Source: UBA6168 sp039819485
GTDB lineage: Bacteria; Bacteroidota; Bacteroidia; Chitinophagales; Saprospiraceae
DNA: 64,000 bases
Reading direction: 5' to 3'
Assembly: GCA_039819485.1 (NCBI GenBank)
Contig: JBCBRY010000001.1
Coordinates: 124,001-188,000, forward strand
Shown: positions 1 to 8,105 of the stretch, one piece after another
Layout: each line of letters starts with the position of its first letter
Numbering within the stretch: position 1 is the stretch's first letter
Made by a program: the position numbers and the translations under genes
The notes under the pieces: generated by a model
Seen by the model: only the letters and a program-made list of their open reading frames with translations
Told to the model about the DNA's origin: nothing
Databases searched by the model: none

Positions 1-765
1 TTTATTATATTTATAGGCAGCTATCGAATTTCTACTTTTATTCCATGATAAATTTGCATAAATAAAATTACCTGATTCAATCGCTCTGGTCGTCATTTTA
101 TCGGGGTGAAAAAGATAGATTCCATTTCCCCGTTTATCTTCAGATGAAATGGTATAAGCAATATATTCCGATTTTTTGTCCACCAAATATTCGCCTATAT
201 TACCAATGTAATGCTCCCTTCGGTTATCCAAATCATAAATCAAAAGGCTGTTTTTATCGCTGGTTATAAAGTAGTTTTTATCTTCCAAAAACTGAAAATC
301 CGCACTGGTTTCATATTTAACCGTGAAGTCAGATTCGAGGTGTTTTAGCTCGATATAAGTGGTGTCTTTTTTATTTTTATCATCTTTTTCATTTTCCGAT
401 TCGAGTACAATTTTATAAGCGACCCAGTCCGATGCATGTGAAAAAACGGGTTCACTGCCATGCGGTACTTTATATTTAATACCATCTTTAGCATGACATA
501 TATAAAGCACGTCCGTCTGATTGTTTTCCTGATAATATCCAGCAGCTATTTGTTGAGAGACAGAATCTTTTTCCAACTCAGGTTCATCAAACAACGTATA
601 AAGGGTAGTATACCAATCACCGTTGTCCGACAAGGTCACTGCATGTGTCCGCCATTGCCTGATATCCTCAAATGAAAGCGGTTCTTTTTCAGGTTGCGCC
701 CCCAGCTCATCAGCCACTGCAATTGTCAAGAAAATATTAATGCAGAGAAAGAAAAAAGCCTTCAT
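1..765 (-). CDS. S9 (prolyl oligopeptidase family) peptidase, N-terminal part, cut by window edge
   Basis: The minus strand is open from an ATG at 763-765 to the left edge, about 255 codons without a stop. It opens with a hydrophobic signal peptide (MKAFFFLCINIFLTIAVA). The mature start reads LSFEDIRQWRTHAVTLSDNG, which fits the start of the N-terminal beta-propeller of secreted Bacteroidota S9 peptidases. The next 200 residues alternate hydrophobic strands and charged turns as in WD40-like blades. The catalytic alpha/beta-hydrolase domain would lie outside the window, so family membership rests on the propeller only. A periplasmic or exported peptidase is inferred. It could be another propeller protein. 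Confidence 0.65.
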   Translation of the reverse strand, partial: MKAFFFLCINIFLTIAVADELGAQPEKEPLSFEDIRQWRTHAVTLSDNGDWYTTLYTLFDEPELEKDSVSQQIAAGYYQENNQTDVLYICHAKDGIKYKVPHGSEPVFSHASDWVAYKIVLESENEKDDKNKKDTTYIELKHLESDFTVKYETSADFQFLEDKNYFITSDKNSLLIYDLDNRREHYIGNIGEYLVDKKSEYIAYTISSEDKRGNGIYLFHPDKMTTRAIESGNFIYANLSWNKSRNSIAAYKYNK

Positions 766-864
766 GTAATTTAGTTTGCAAGTGTTCAGATCGTACATGT
801 TTTTCTGTTTTAAGTAGTGACTAAGTTGATTATTATTCAGACCTTGCAGGCAGTTTTTTTTCTA

Positions 865-1362
865 TTAATTTAAATAAAAAAACTCTCTGCAAATCAAATC
901 TGAATATATATCTTGAAAAATATTTTCCTGCCTTTTATAAATCAAGCCATTTATTTTAAGTCCGTTAAAATAAATGGTTTTTAATCCTAATTTTAATTCC
1001 TTTATTTTATTATTTAAATGATAGGAAAGAATTAAAAATTTACGGTTGCATATTTGCCATGAGACTTCAGAATGTTCCTGGTGCGCTATTATCTTGTCAT
1101 AAAAATCATTCAATACTGTGATCCCCGAAAAGTCTTGTTTCTCCAATGCATCCTGCACGATGCTATTGTCGTCTGAAAGCACAAAAGAGACTTCATTGAT
1201 ATTTTTTGATTTTAACAACTTTATTATTTCTTCCACGGTATCCAAATCAAACACCATGGAATTCCCAAGCGAAGTACAATAATAATTCTCCTGCCTGAAT
1301 GTCTTATCAATTACTGTTTCAAGATAATCCGAAGGACAAACAAAGTATAAGTGCTTCTGCAT
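865..1362 (-). CDS. hypothetical protein, AT-rich, 165 aa
   Basis: I do not recognise this protein. It starts MQKHLYFVCPSDYLETVIDK and has no signal peptide or membrane segment, so it is probably cytosolic. It alternates short hydrophobic strands and acidic helices in the first 90 residues and becomes Lys/Ile/Asn-rich toward the C-terminus. Its base composition is clearly more AT-rich than the neighbouring metal island, which may indicate a different origin. It ends 99 bases upstream of the start of the S9 peptidase on the same strand, and a promoter for the peptidase could lie between them. No function is proposed. Confidence 0.6.
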   Translation of the reverse strand: MQKHLYFVCPSDYLETVIDKTFRQENYYCTSLGNSMVFDLDTVEEIIKLLKSKNINEVSFVLSDDNSIVQDALEKQDFSGITVLNDFYDKIIAHQEHSEVSWQICNRKFLILSYHLNNKIKELKLGLKTIYFNGLKINGLIYKRQENIFQDIYSDLICREFFYLN

Positions 1363-1448
1363 TAAACAATGTTTTTTTTAATTAAAAAGAAAATAACAAA
1401 ATGGAGGTGTTAAGAGATCAAAAATTGTAATTCGTCCCATCCATATTT

Positions 1449-1521
1449 CCTCCCGCCGCCCCCTCCAGAGGAGGAGAAAAGATGTACAAATCTCCTTCTT
1501 TGGAAGGGGCTGGGGGGGAGG
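1449..1521. repeat. GC-rich inverted repeat, intergenic
   Basis: The arms are at 1449-1476 and 1492-1521. The left arm begins CCTCCCGCCGCCCCCTCC and the right arm is its near reverse complement ending in GGGGCTGGGGGGGAGG. The arms would form a long hairpin between the DUF4625 lipoprotein gene and the hypothetical gene, both on the minus strand. It resembles the dispersed CCCTCC...GGAGGAG palindromes I recall from Bacteroidota genomes. A related sequence lies inside the helicase gene near 35.9 kb. It may act as a terminator or be a REP-like element. Confidence 0.7.
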
Positions 1522-1617
1522 AAAAAACACATTAGAGTTCATTATTCCTGAACACCTTTAATAAATAAATCAAAAAACAATTCGCCAATCAATTTGGAAA
1601 TGTACCTTTTAGAAAGA

Positions 1618-2478
1618 TCAATTGGTCACTGCTACTTCAAAAAACTGGAACTCGGCCACATTGCGAACACCATCATTCGCACCGAGCGAGAAACTGTAGT
1701 CACCCGTCGTCAAAGTCAGTGGCACAGTATATTCAAAATCGAAATCGAAGACTTGTTCCACATTTTCATCAAAAACAAAGACCTCGTTGGTCGTGAACGT
1801 ATTGCCCGTACTCAGGTCTGTATAAGCGAGATAGAGTACACCGTTTCCACCATCGCTAAGTGAGCGGTCGTCAGTTACCTGGCCAACAAAACGGATGGTC
1901 CCTCCCTTGCTTACGGAAAGGTTTCTGGGGCTCTGATCATCCACAGAAATTTGCGGAGGCGTTTCATCCAGTGGGTTTTTTATTTTCAGGGAAAGGAAAT
2001 TTGCAAATGGGCTGTCGTTGCCCGCTTCGTCGATCACCTGGAGATGAAAATGGTAATTACCTGCGGTGACATTCTCCGGTACATCGAGCGTTCGCTTAGC
2101 GGACGAAGAGGTCCCCGATAATTCCAGGATGTCCAGAACGGTCCAGTCTTCCGTTTGATTTTCTACGTTGGGCACTACCACCGACGGGGCGCTACCACCA
2201 CCGTGACCGTGGCAGTCAAAATTATTGTGGATGTCCACTTTGTACTGCGACAGCGCATCGTTGTCGTTGAAAATGGCGTCGAAAATCAATTGGCCTCCTC
2301 CGGTCAGCAGGAAAACAGCAGCTTCCTCCGACCCACAAATTTCAGCAGCCACGGGCGCCGGGGTATATGTTGCCTCAAGCGTTGGCGGAGTAACATCCAC
2401 CTCGTCGCCGCCACATGCAGACATGCCAAGAACAAGGAAAACCAATGCGGATAAATAAAGGAGTTTTAAATTTTTCAT
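1618..2478 (-). CDS. DUF4625 domain lipoprotein (copy 1)
   Basis: The ATG at 2476-2478 is preferred to an upstream in-frame start because it begins a lipoprotein signal peptide with lipobox GMSAC. The mature protein contains two beta-sandwich-like repeats. The first carries DIHNNFDCHGH, a cluster of His, Asp and Cys typical of DUF4625 and plausible as a metal site. The second starts after PLDETPPQIS and includes VTDDRSLSDGGNGV. A paralogue of about 70 percent apparent identity by eye is at 15.3-16.1 kb beside the TonB receptor. The protein should be anchored in the outer or inner membrane facing the periplasm. Its role in metal binding or delivery is inferred from the motif and context. Confidence 0.85.
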   Translation of the reverse strand: MKNLKLLYLSALVFLVLGMSACGGDEVDVTPPTLEATYTPAPVAAEICGSEEAAVFLLTGGGQLIFDAIFNDNDALSQYKVDIHNNFDCHGHGGGSAPSVVVPNVENQTEDWTVLDILELSGTSSSAKRTLDVPENVTAGNYHFHLQVIDEAGNDSPFANFLSLKIKNPLDETPPQISVDDQSPRNLSVSKGGTIRFVGQVTDDRSLSDGGNGVLYLAYTDLSTGNTFTTNEVFVFDENVEQVFDFDFEYTVPLTLTTGDYSFSLGANDGVRNVAEFQFFEVAVTN

Positions 2479-2602
2479 GGTCAGAAATATTGTTTGGGGT
2501 TTTTTAAAATCCCTTGTTGGCCGACAACCCGGTTTTTTAAAAAACTTCAATAAAAAAAGTGAAAAAGAGACCCGTGACCGATGCAAACTCAAGCCTCACA
2601 TG

Positions 2603-2631
2603 GGTACCGTCGGTAATGATCGGTCGGTACC
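2603..2631. promoter_or_regulatory. 29-bp palindrome GGTACCG...CGGTACC upstream of DUF4625 copy 1
   Basis: Perfect 7-base arms GGTACCG (2603-2609) and CGGTACC (2625-2631) flank a 15-base centre that holds two more CGGT words. The site lies 125 bases upstream of the DUF4625 start and just past the stop of the small CxxC protein. It could be an operator or a short hairpin. No binding protein can be named from sequence. Confidence 0.35.
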
Positions 2632-2658
2632 TCAAACTTTATGATTGTTTGAATAAAA

Positions 2659-3012
2659 TCAGGCTTTGGCAGCAGGCGGGCCACGTAGGCAGGCTTGTCT
2701 AAATTCTTGAACTAAACGATATTGGCGATAACTAAACTGCGATCCATCGGGAACCAAATCAGACAGTTGAATGGTCCATCCCTCAAGGTGAAAATCAGTA
2801 GGGGTAAAATGAAACAAACAAATACTGCATAACAGGTTTCCTTTTTTCTCAACTTGTAAAAGGGGCCCTTCAACGGAACAGGTTTTAATCCCACCATCTT
2901 GTCCAGTACACTGCCCCATGCAGTGGTGAAGGCCTTTCAGGACAAAAACCTGAATGACCAAAGCTGCAAGGAAACAAGCGGCAACAGGACGATATGTTTG
3001 ATTTTTATTCAA
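2659..3012 (-). CDS. small His/Cys membrane protein, YRP-HxH-CxxC-RGPP family (copy 1)
   Basis: This 117-residue protein starts MNKNQTYRPVAACFLAALV. It has one N-terminal hydrophobic helix (about residues 9-26) followed by GLHHCMGQC, a Cys-rich stretch, the signature CSICLFHFTPTDFH and a C-terminal RGPPA. Three paralogues are in this window. The layout resembles small DUF2946-type proteins that sit beside metal TonB receptors in Proteobacteria, but membership is not proven. This copy replaces the usual HDHD of its paralogues with Cys and Gln (HHCMGQCTGQD). The body after the helix is probably periplasmic. Metal handling is inferred from motif and context. Confidence 0.75.
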   Translation of the reverse strand: MNKNQTYRPVAACFLAALVIQVFVLKGLHHCMGQCTGQDGGIKTCSVEGPLLQVEKKGNLLCSICLFHFTPTDFHLEGWTIQLSDLVPDGSQFSYRQYRLVQEFRQACLRGPPAAKA

Positions 3013-3084
3013 ATCAGATAAACCCTATGACGGGACTTGATCGCAGGTTTTTCTAAAAATTTTTCAAAGCGATTAAAATAAATA

Positions 3085-3138
3085 ATGTCCCACATTCCTC
3101 GCGTCCACTTCTCTCAAATCAATAAATCAGTGGGACAT
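3085..3138. repeat. inverted repeat ATGTCCCAC / GTGGGACAT
   Basis: Perfect 9-base arms at 3085-3093 and 3130-3138 surround a 36-base spacer in the 153-base gap between the LCIB-like gene and the small His/Cys gene, both on the minus strand. It could be a paired operator or part of a leader structure. Confidence 0.4.
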
Positions 3139-3165
3139 GTTAGTTGTGCTTAAAGCCGTACCCTA

Positions 3166-3879
3166 CTAAAGGCTCTTAACATCAACTACTTCAAAGTTTC
3201 GGGCATCAAAATAGTCATCCAATCCATAGTCTGTATTGATGATGATCCCCCCTAATAAAGTTACATGCTCAACGTGAAATTCATTCTTGCACGACCTTAG
3301 ATGATCATGTACCTTTTTATCGATAATTTCATAAGTCGCCTCAGTAATGGCTTTTTGAGGGTTTTCACTATCCAGTATTTCCTTGCGGTAAGAGAGGAGG
3401 CTTTCTTCCAGTTTCATCTGCTGGTAGTCATCCTCAGTCAGGATTGGTCGATATTCGCTATCCTGAAACCGGCTCAACGCAAGCATCAGCGCACCACAGG
3501 AATTACCGGTTTGTTCTTGCCGCGGCCTGTACATTTTTCCCAGGTCACCATCAAGCGTGATCCCTATGTGCGGGCCGTAAAATATAAAGGCACTCCCTCC
3601 GTCAGGAATATGATGCGCAAAAGCGGTCATTCCCGTTTGCCCGGCAAACGGGATGCCTCCTAAACCTCCCATGATAAATGGGCCGAACAATACATTAAAG
3701 AATGTAGTAGAAGGGATGTTGATGTCATCTGAACACACTGAGGTAGCCATCAATACTTTGGAAATATCGATTTTATGTTCGATCTGCATTTTCCCCAGGT
3801 AGTGTATGGAGGTATCCTTGGCATCCATGGCACCCGGAAAATACCCCTTGACGATTTGGTCAAATTTTCTTTGTAGCAT
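3166..3879 (-). CDS. LCIB/theta-type carbonic anhydrase-like protein
   Basis: The 237-residue protein matches the limiting-CO2-inducible B (LCIB) family, a beta-like zinc carbonic anhydrase fold that interconverts CO2 and bicarbonate. The likely zinc ligands are Cys49 in SVCSDDIN, His104 in FYGPHIG and Cys128 in NSCGAL, with an acidic Asp51/Asp52 beside the first Cys. The motifs MGGLGGIPFAGQTG and AFAHHIPDGG are also as in the family. There is no signal peptide, so it should be cytosolic. Its place inside a metal island suggests it may be made under metal stress, possibly as an alternative enzyme. That is inference. Activity of bacterial members varies, so catalysis is not certain. Confidence 0.75.
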   Translation of the reverse strand: MLQRKFDQIVKGYFPGAMDAKDTSIHYLGKMQIEHKIDISKVLMATSVCSDDINIPSTTFFNVLFGPFIMGGLGGIPFAGQTGMTAFAHHIPDGGSAFIFYGPHIGITLDGDLGKMYRPRQEQTGNSCGALMLALSRFQDSEYRPILTEDDYQQMKLEESLLSYRKEILDSENPQKAITEATYEIIDKKVHDHLRSCKNEFHVEHVTLLGGIIINTDYGLDDYFDARNFEVVDVKSL

Positions 3880-4340
3880 ACATCAAAAATTAAAATTATT
3901 ATTTGGAAGTTGTTTGAAAACTCCTTGGTTTAAAATGATCGGCTTCGTGCAATCCAAGAACCACACGGTACCTTTCGCCCCCTCGAAAGAAGGCAGGAAA
4001 AAAAGCTTTGCAAGTTCTTTTTAAAGGGACGGCCACTGTCTCCTACGACAGGTTTTCAGAACGGCAACTTCCAAGTTAAAAACCATTTTTCATAAATTGT
4101 CAGCGTTCAATTTGACTTGAACCCTTAGCCCTTTTCATTGCTAAAGCCAGTGACTTGTTTGTCAAACAAATGTGTATTCAGCACATAAAAAAGCCAACAA
4201 ATTCCCGACATGCAATTTGCGCATATCAGGTATCAGGTTTAATACTTGAAATGGCCATAAAGTCTTTTCAATTTGTAGGAACAAACCAAAAAAACCTAAT
4301 GCAATAGCATTGCTTAAAAAGTTTAATAATTGTTTTGTAA
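3880..4340. other. 461-bp gap with possible operators
   Basis: No gene is supported here. The gap holds a perfect 15-base palindrome, TTGTTTGTCAAACAA, at 4155-4169. It also holds the 19-mer GAAGTTGTTTGAAAACTCC at 3906-3924, 27 bases upstream of the LCIB-like start. That 19-mer recurs with one mismatch at 4832-4850. The core TTTGTCAAA also occurs upstream of the CobW gene (truncated, near 12220) and of the YiiX gene (about 13403), so these sites may be regulatory. Confidence 0.35.
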
Positions 4341-4682
4341 TCAGGCAGGAGGAACAGGTGGGCCCCGAGGAAAAGTCTGACAAATTTCTTTGGCAAATAA
4401 AAAAGATTGATACAGAAAACAAGGTTCGAAAGCAGTAGATTCCAGCAATCGTACCGTCAGAACATAGTTAGGTAAATCGGTAGGTGAAAATTTGAAAAGG
4501 CAAATACTGCATGAAAAATGGCTATGCACTTCGTCATGCAAATGAGTACTTTCAATTGAGCAAGTTTCGGACGCATGGTCGTGCCCACTGTGCAAGTGCA
4601 GGCCTTGCAGGACAAAAACCTGTATCATCAAAACTGCTAAAAACAAAGCAATCTTTGGGCGATATGTTTGATCAATGTTCAA
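4341..4682 (-). CDS. small His/Cys membrane protein, YRP-HxH-CxxC-RGPP family (copy 2), TTG start
   Basis: There is no ATG at the expected place. A TTG at 4680-4682 gives MNIDQTYRPK, which aligns with the starts of the three paralogues and yields 113 residues, the family length. A longer TTG start at 4733 is possible but would put the start inside the promoter element. After the hydrophobic helix come GLHLHSGHDHASETCS, THLHDEVHSHFSCSICLFKF and the C-terminal RGPPVPPA. The many His residues beside CxxC suggest a zinc or copper site on the periplasmic side. It lies between the LCIB-like gene and the double FtsX permease on the same strand. Confidence 0.75.
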   Translation of the reverse strand: MNIDQTYRPKIALFLAVLMIQVFVLQGLHLHSGHDHASETCSIESTHLHDEVHSHFSCSICLFKFSPTDLPNYVLTVRLLESTAFEPCFLYQSFLFAKEICQTFPRGPPVPPA

Positions 4683-4730
4683 TACGTTGAAAGTCCCTCC
4701 AAGAAATTTCCTGGCTGAAATGCCATATTT

Positions 4731-4738
4731 CAAAGGTA
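4731..4738 (-). promoter_or_regulatory. Bacteroidota -7 promoter element TACCTTTG
   Basis: The minus strand reads TACCTTTG, an exact match to TAnnTTTG, 48 bases upstream of the TTG start of the small His/Cys gene. It supports a promoter of its own for that gene and argues against the longer start at 4733. Confidence 0.5.
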
Positions 4739-4868
4739 TAGAATAACTGTTAATTTAAAGTCGTCAAAAATGCCAAGTCTCGTTTTGAAGATGAGATCAC
4801 AAAAGGAGCAACATGCTACTTTTAATTCTCCGAAGTTGTTTGAAAACTTCTCTGCCTGAAAACCGGAA

Positions 4869-7292
4869 TTAGCCCGTTCTCAACACTTCAACCGGATTGA
4901 TGAACAAAGCCTTCCACATAGGTGACAAAGTGGCCAGTACCGCTACCAACAGCATTCCGACCAAAGCAAAAGAATATATAGAAAAATCAACGAGGTCTAC
5001 TTCAAAAAGAAATGGAGCAAGCGGTTTCAATGCAAAAGGCGCCAATAACAATCCAGCGACGGTCCCCACACCTGCGATCATCAAAACATCTTTCATCACC
5101 AGTCGGATGATGTTGTTTCCTCCTGCCCCAAGCACTCGCCTCAGGGCCAGTTCCTTCACTCTCAGGACGAGCATAAAGGTGATGATGCTGAACAAACCGA
5201 CCGCTGCAATCAGGCTCCCGATAATGGCTATCGACAGAAAGAGCAAACTGGATACCTTCGACTGCCAGTTTTCTTGTTCAATGTGATTGGCCATTGGCAG
5301 GTACTCGAATGTCGGTTGGTTTTCATCAATGGCCAAAATGGCGTCACTGAGTTTCGGAGCCAATTCAGATAGTGGTGAGTCAGTCTCAATTATGTAATGT
5401 GCATCCGTGTAGGCGTTGGCAAGCAACGAGGTGTATACAATGGGAATATTTTCCCCGGTGATCGATTGATGTTTGACATTATCTGCCACACCGACAATAG
5501 TAAGGAATGGGCTGTCATCCCCTCTCCTTTCCAATTGAATCCGCTTGCCGATGGAAGGCTCGGCCGGCCACATTCTTTCGGCCAATTGCTGATCAATGAC
5601 TACCTGAAATTCGTGTGAGTTGATGTCCGTCTCATCAAACGAGCGGCCAAGCATCATTTCTATGTCCATCACCTCAAAATAATTAGAAGTGATTCGCTGG
5701 ACACTAACGAACGGGTTTTGGGTCTGGGCTACCTCCGATTGTCCCTCGACAGAAAACATGGACTGTGATTCGACGGATGTCTCTGCCCTTTCGGTAAGCG
5801 GTAAAGCAGAATTCATAGCTACTCGCTGTACGCCGGGGATGGCCTCGATAGACCTGAGGCTCTTTTCAAAGAAATTTCGTTTCTTTTCTTTCCCGCCATA
5901 TTTGAACCAGGAAAGTGCGATGCGGAAAGTCAATTTGTCCTGGGTTTCAAAACCGAGCTGGGAGCTTTGTGCTTCCGCAAAACTTTTATACAACAATCCG
6001 CCTCCCACAACCAGCAAAACACTGGCAAGAATCTGGACCATGGCAAAACGCCGCTGTAAACTCAATTGTTTTTTGTTGCCCACCGTCTGTTGTCCTTCTT
6101 TCAACCTATCCACCAACTTATTACCGGAAAGATGAAACAGCCACGGGGCCATCCCGGTAACAATCCCCAGGATCACGGCAATCAGCAACGCATAAAGCAG
6201 CACACTGTAATTGATGCCGACATCTACCCAGTAGGGAAGATGCTCAGCTACCAGGTCATAGGTGATATTTAAAAGAAACCGGCTGAAGGCCAACCCGGCA
6301 AGACTACCGGCAAAAGAGAGAACCAACGTTTTAAATACGGCATCACGGATGATCATGCTTTTAGAAGAACCTAAAACCCTCCGCACCGTAGTTTCACGGC
6401 CTTGCCGGAGCGCCTGGCTCACGATCAGATTGGAAATATTGATAGCTGCAATGATGATCAACAGCAAAGTAGCGACCCAAAGCAAAATCAAATACCCATT
6501 GATCTCTCCAATAAACAAATCGGACAGTGGCTCCGCCACAAATAGGACGCCTCCGTTGGATTCCAGGTGTCTTTCCTGTAGTTCAACCGCATAGTCGTTC
6601 AGTTCCTGGTTAAATTCAGTAAGACTTACACCTGGCTTCAGTCGGGCCAATCCAATTGCAGACCGAAAGTCCCTCGCCCCCACCACGAAGTCGGCAAAAG
6701 CCAGGGCCCGAAATGCTTCAATTCGATCAGGAAAACTAAATCCTTCCGGCAACACCCCGTAGTTCTGATACGAAAACCCATCCAGGGTGATTTCTATACC
6801 GGCAACATTTTCATCACCTCCATAACGTCTTTTCCAAAATTCATGCGTCAGCATGACGGTATGAGATCCCTTTTCATCAAGGGTGGCCGGCCAGTGATCT
6901 CCAAGGATCGGGTCGATGCCCAATACCTTGAAAAAATTGCTGGTGGCAAATGTAGTAGTCAGGTCTTCCGGCGGTTGGCCGTCTCCACTCAGGTTGTACC
7001 GCCCTCCACTCCGATAGGCCGCCAGTTCGCTTATGCCAACCAGTTCCTTTTGCATATCCAAGAATTCAGGATAGGACAGGTAGCCTTTCTCGTCTCCCTT
7101 CACTGACTGAATACGTACCAACCGGTCTGGCTCACTAAACGGCAGGGATTTGAACAACAAGGCATCGACATAACTGAAAACAACAATGCTCGTACCCGTG
7201 ACAATTGCAATTGTCAACACAACTATGGATGAAAATGCCGGCCTTCTCTTAAGGCTCCTTAAAGCTAACCTTAAACTGTATAACAAATCCAT
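4869..7292 (-). CDS. ABC transporter permease with duplicated FtsX/MacB domains (ADOP type)
   Basis: The 807-residue inner-membrane protein has an N-terminal helix (about residues 20-45), a MacB_PCD periplasmic domain, three helices around residues 270-400, a second periplasmic domain (about 430-660) and three more helices near the C-terminus (ALRRVLGAG loop). This duplicated layout matches the orphan permeases known as ADOP. They export or move substrates in the envelope with an ATPase encoded elsewhere or nearby. It ends a run of genes with the ATPase and permease at 8.1-10.0 kb and starts 25 bases after the DUF3299 gene, so co-transcription is likely. The substrate is unknown. A link to metal homeostasis comes from context only. 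Confidence 0.85.
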   Translation of the reverse strand: MDLLYSLRLALRSLKRRPAFSSIVVLTIAIVTGTSIVVFSYVDALLFKSLPFSEPDRLVRIQSVKGDEKGYLSYPEFLDMQKELVGISELAAYRSGGRYNLSGDGQPPEDLTTTFATSNFFKVLGIDPILGDHWPATLDEKGSHTVMLTHEFWKRRYGGDENVAGIEITLDGFSYQNYGVLPEGFSFPDRIEAFRALAFADFVVGARDFRSAIGLARLKPGVSLTEFNQELNDYAVELQERHLESNGGVLFVAEPLSDLFIGEINGYLILLWVATLLLIIIAAINISNLIVSQALRQGRETTVRRVLGSSKSMIIRDAVFKTLVLSFAGSLAGLAFSRFLLNITYDLVAEHLPYWVDVGINYSVLLYALLIAVILGIVTGMAPWLFHLSGNKLVDRLKEGQQTVGNKKQLSLQRRFAMVQILASVLLVVGGGLLYKSFAEAQSSQLGFETQDKLTFRIALSWFKYGGKEKKRNFFEKSLRSIEAIPGVQRVAMNSALPLTERAETSVESQSMFSVEGQSEVAQTQNPFVSVQRITSNYFEVMDIEMMLGRSFDETDINSHEFQVVIDQQLAERMWPAEPSIGKRIQLERRGDDSPFLTIVGVADNVKHQSITGENIPIVYTSLLANAYTDAHYIIETDSPLSELAPKLSDAILAIDENQPTFEYLPMANHIEQENWQSKVSSLLFLSIAIIGSLIAAVGLFSIITFMLVLRVKELALRRVLGAGGNNIIRLVMKDVLMIAGVGTVAGLLLAPFALKPLAPFLFEVDLVDFSIYSFALVGMLLVAVLATLSPMWKALFINPVEVLRTG

Positions 7293-7317
7293 ATCGTTGA
7301 GTTTGCTTGATCAACAT

Positions 7318-7995
7318 TTACCGCTCCTTCGCCCCTTCCAGCACATAATAAAATTCCATGGGGTCGCCATAATTGAGGCGCAGCCGTCCGGTAAATTTCA
7401 GGTACTCATCCATCTTGTAGTTCTTGCCTTTTTTAGCAAGTTTGATGCTCATGACGGAGGCAGGACTGGCTTTCCCACAAAAAAAACAGGATGCAAAGGG
7501 ATTGGCGGAAAGGGCGATTTCTGCTCCCGTCTCTTCAAAGGGAATGACAAAGCCCTCCACTTCTACCAGTTTTCCATCCAGTTTTTTCAGGTTGTCGTGA
7601 AAGACGGGCGCGTACATTTCCATCCCAACTTCTTCATAATATTTGAGGACATACTCGATGCGGGTGAGTGTTTGCCAGGTGACCTTGATAGGTTTTGAGT
7701 CATCACTTTGGGAGACAAGGGCCGTAAAAGGGCTGCCCCCATCCTTTTCCGGGTCGAACAACCGTACCGGAACGAATTCAAAGTACATCTCGTCCCAAAC
7801 GAAAACCGAATCGTTCATCAATACATATTCAGAGTCTGAGTCATTCGCACTATCTTCCGACAAGTTATCGTCGAGAACCTCACCGTCGTGCAATTTGGCC
7901 TGCCCAAATCCCAGGTGTTGACAGATTTGGTCCTTGTTGGTTATCAAGAGGATGGCCAATATGGCGAAGAAAAGGTATTGCAGTTTCTTATTCAT
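7318..7995 (-). CDS. DUF3299 protein, membrane anchored
   Basis: The start at 7993-7995 (MNKKLQYLFFAIL) is chosen over one four codons earlier because the signal anchor then begins directly. After the helix there is an acidic linker. The C-terminal half then has LDGKLVEVEGFVIPFEE and CFFCGKASPASVM, which are hallmarks of DUF3299. The CFFCG pair may bind a metal or form a disulphide. The protein should be periplasmic and tethered. From memory, Pseudomonas aeruginosa PA4066, in the zinc-limitation-induced PA4063-PA4066 cluster, is the same family and likewise sits with a LolD-like ATPase and FtsX permease. The same order here supports a shared function. Confidence 0.8.
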   Translation of the reverse strand: MNKKLQYLFFAILAILLITNKDQICQHLGFGQAKLHDGEVLDDNLSEDSANDSDSEYVLMNDSVFVWDEMYFEFVPVRLFDPEKDGGSPFTALVSQSDDSKPIKVTWQTLTRIEYVLKYYEEVGMEMYAPVFHDNLKKLDGKLVEVEGFVIPFEETGAEIALSANPFASCFFCGKASPASVMSIKLAKKGKNYKMDEYLKFTGRLRLNYGDPMEFYYVLEGAKER

Positions 7996-8105
7996 TTTTA
8001 AAAACATTGTTCATTAAAGGATCATCTCAAATACACCTTTAATTTCTCCCGAATTGGTTTTAAAATTAACAGGGCACTTGAAGTGACCCGCTAATCTACC
8101 AAAAA

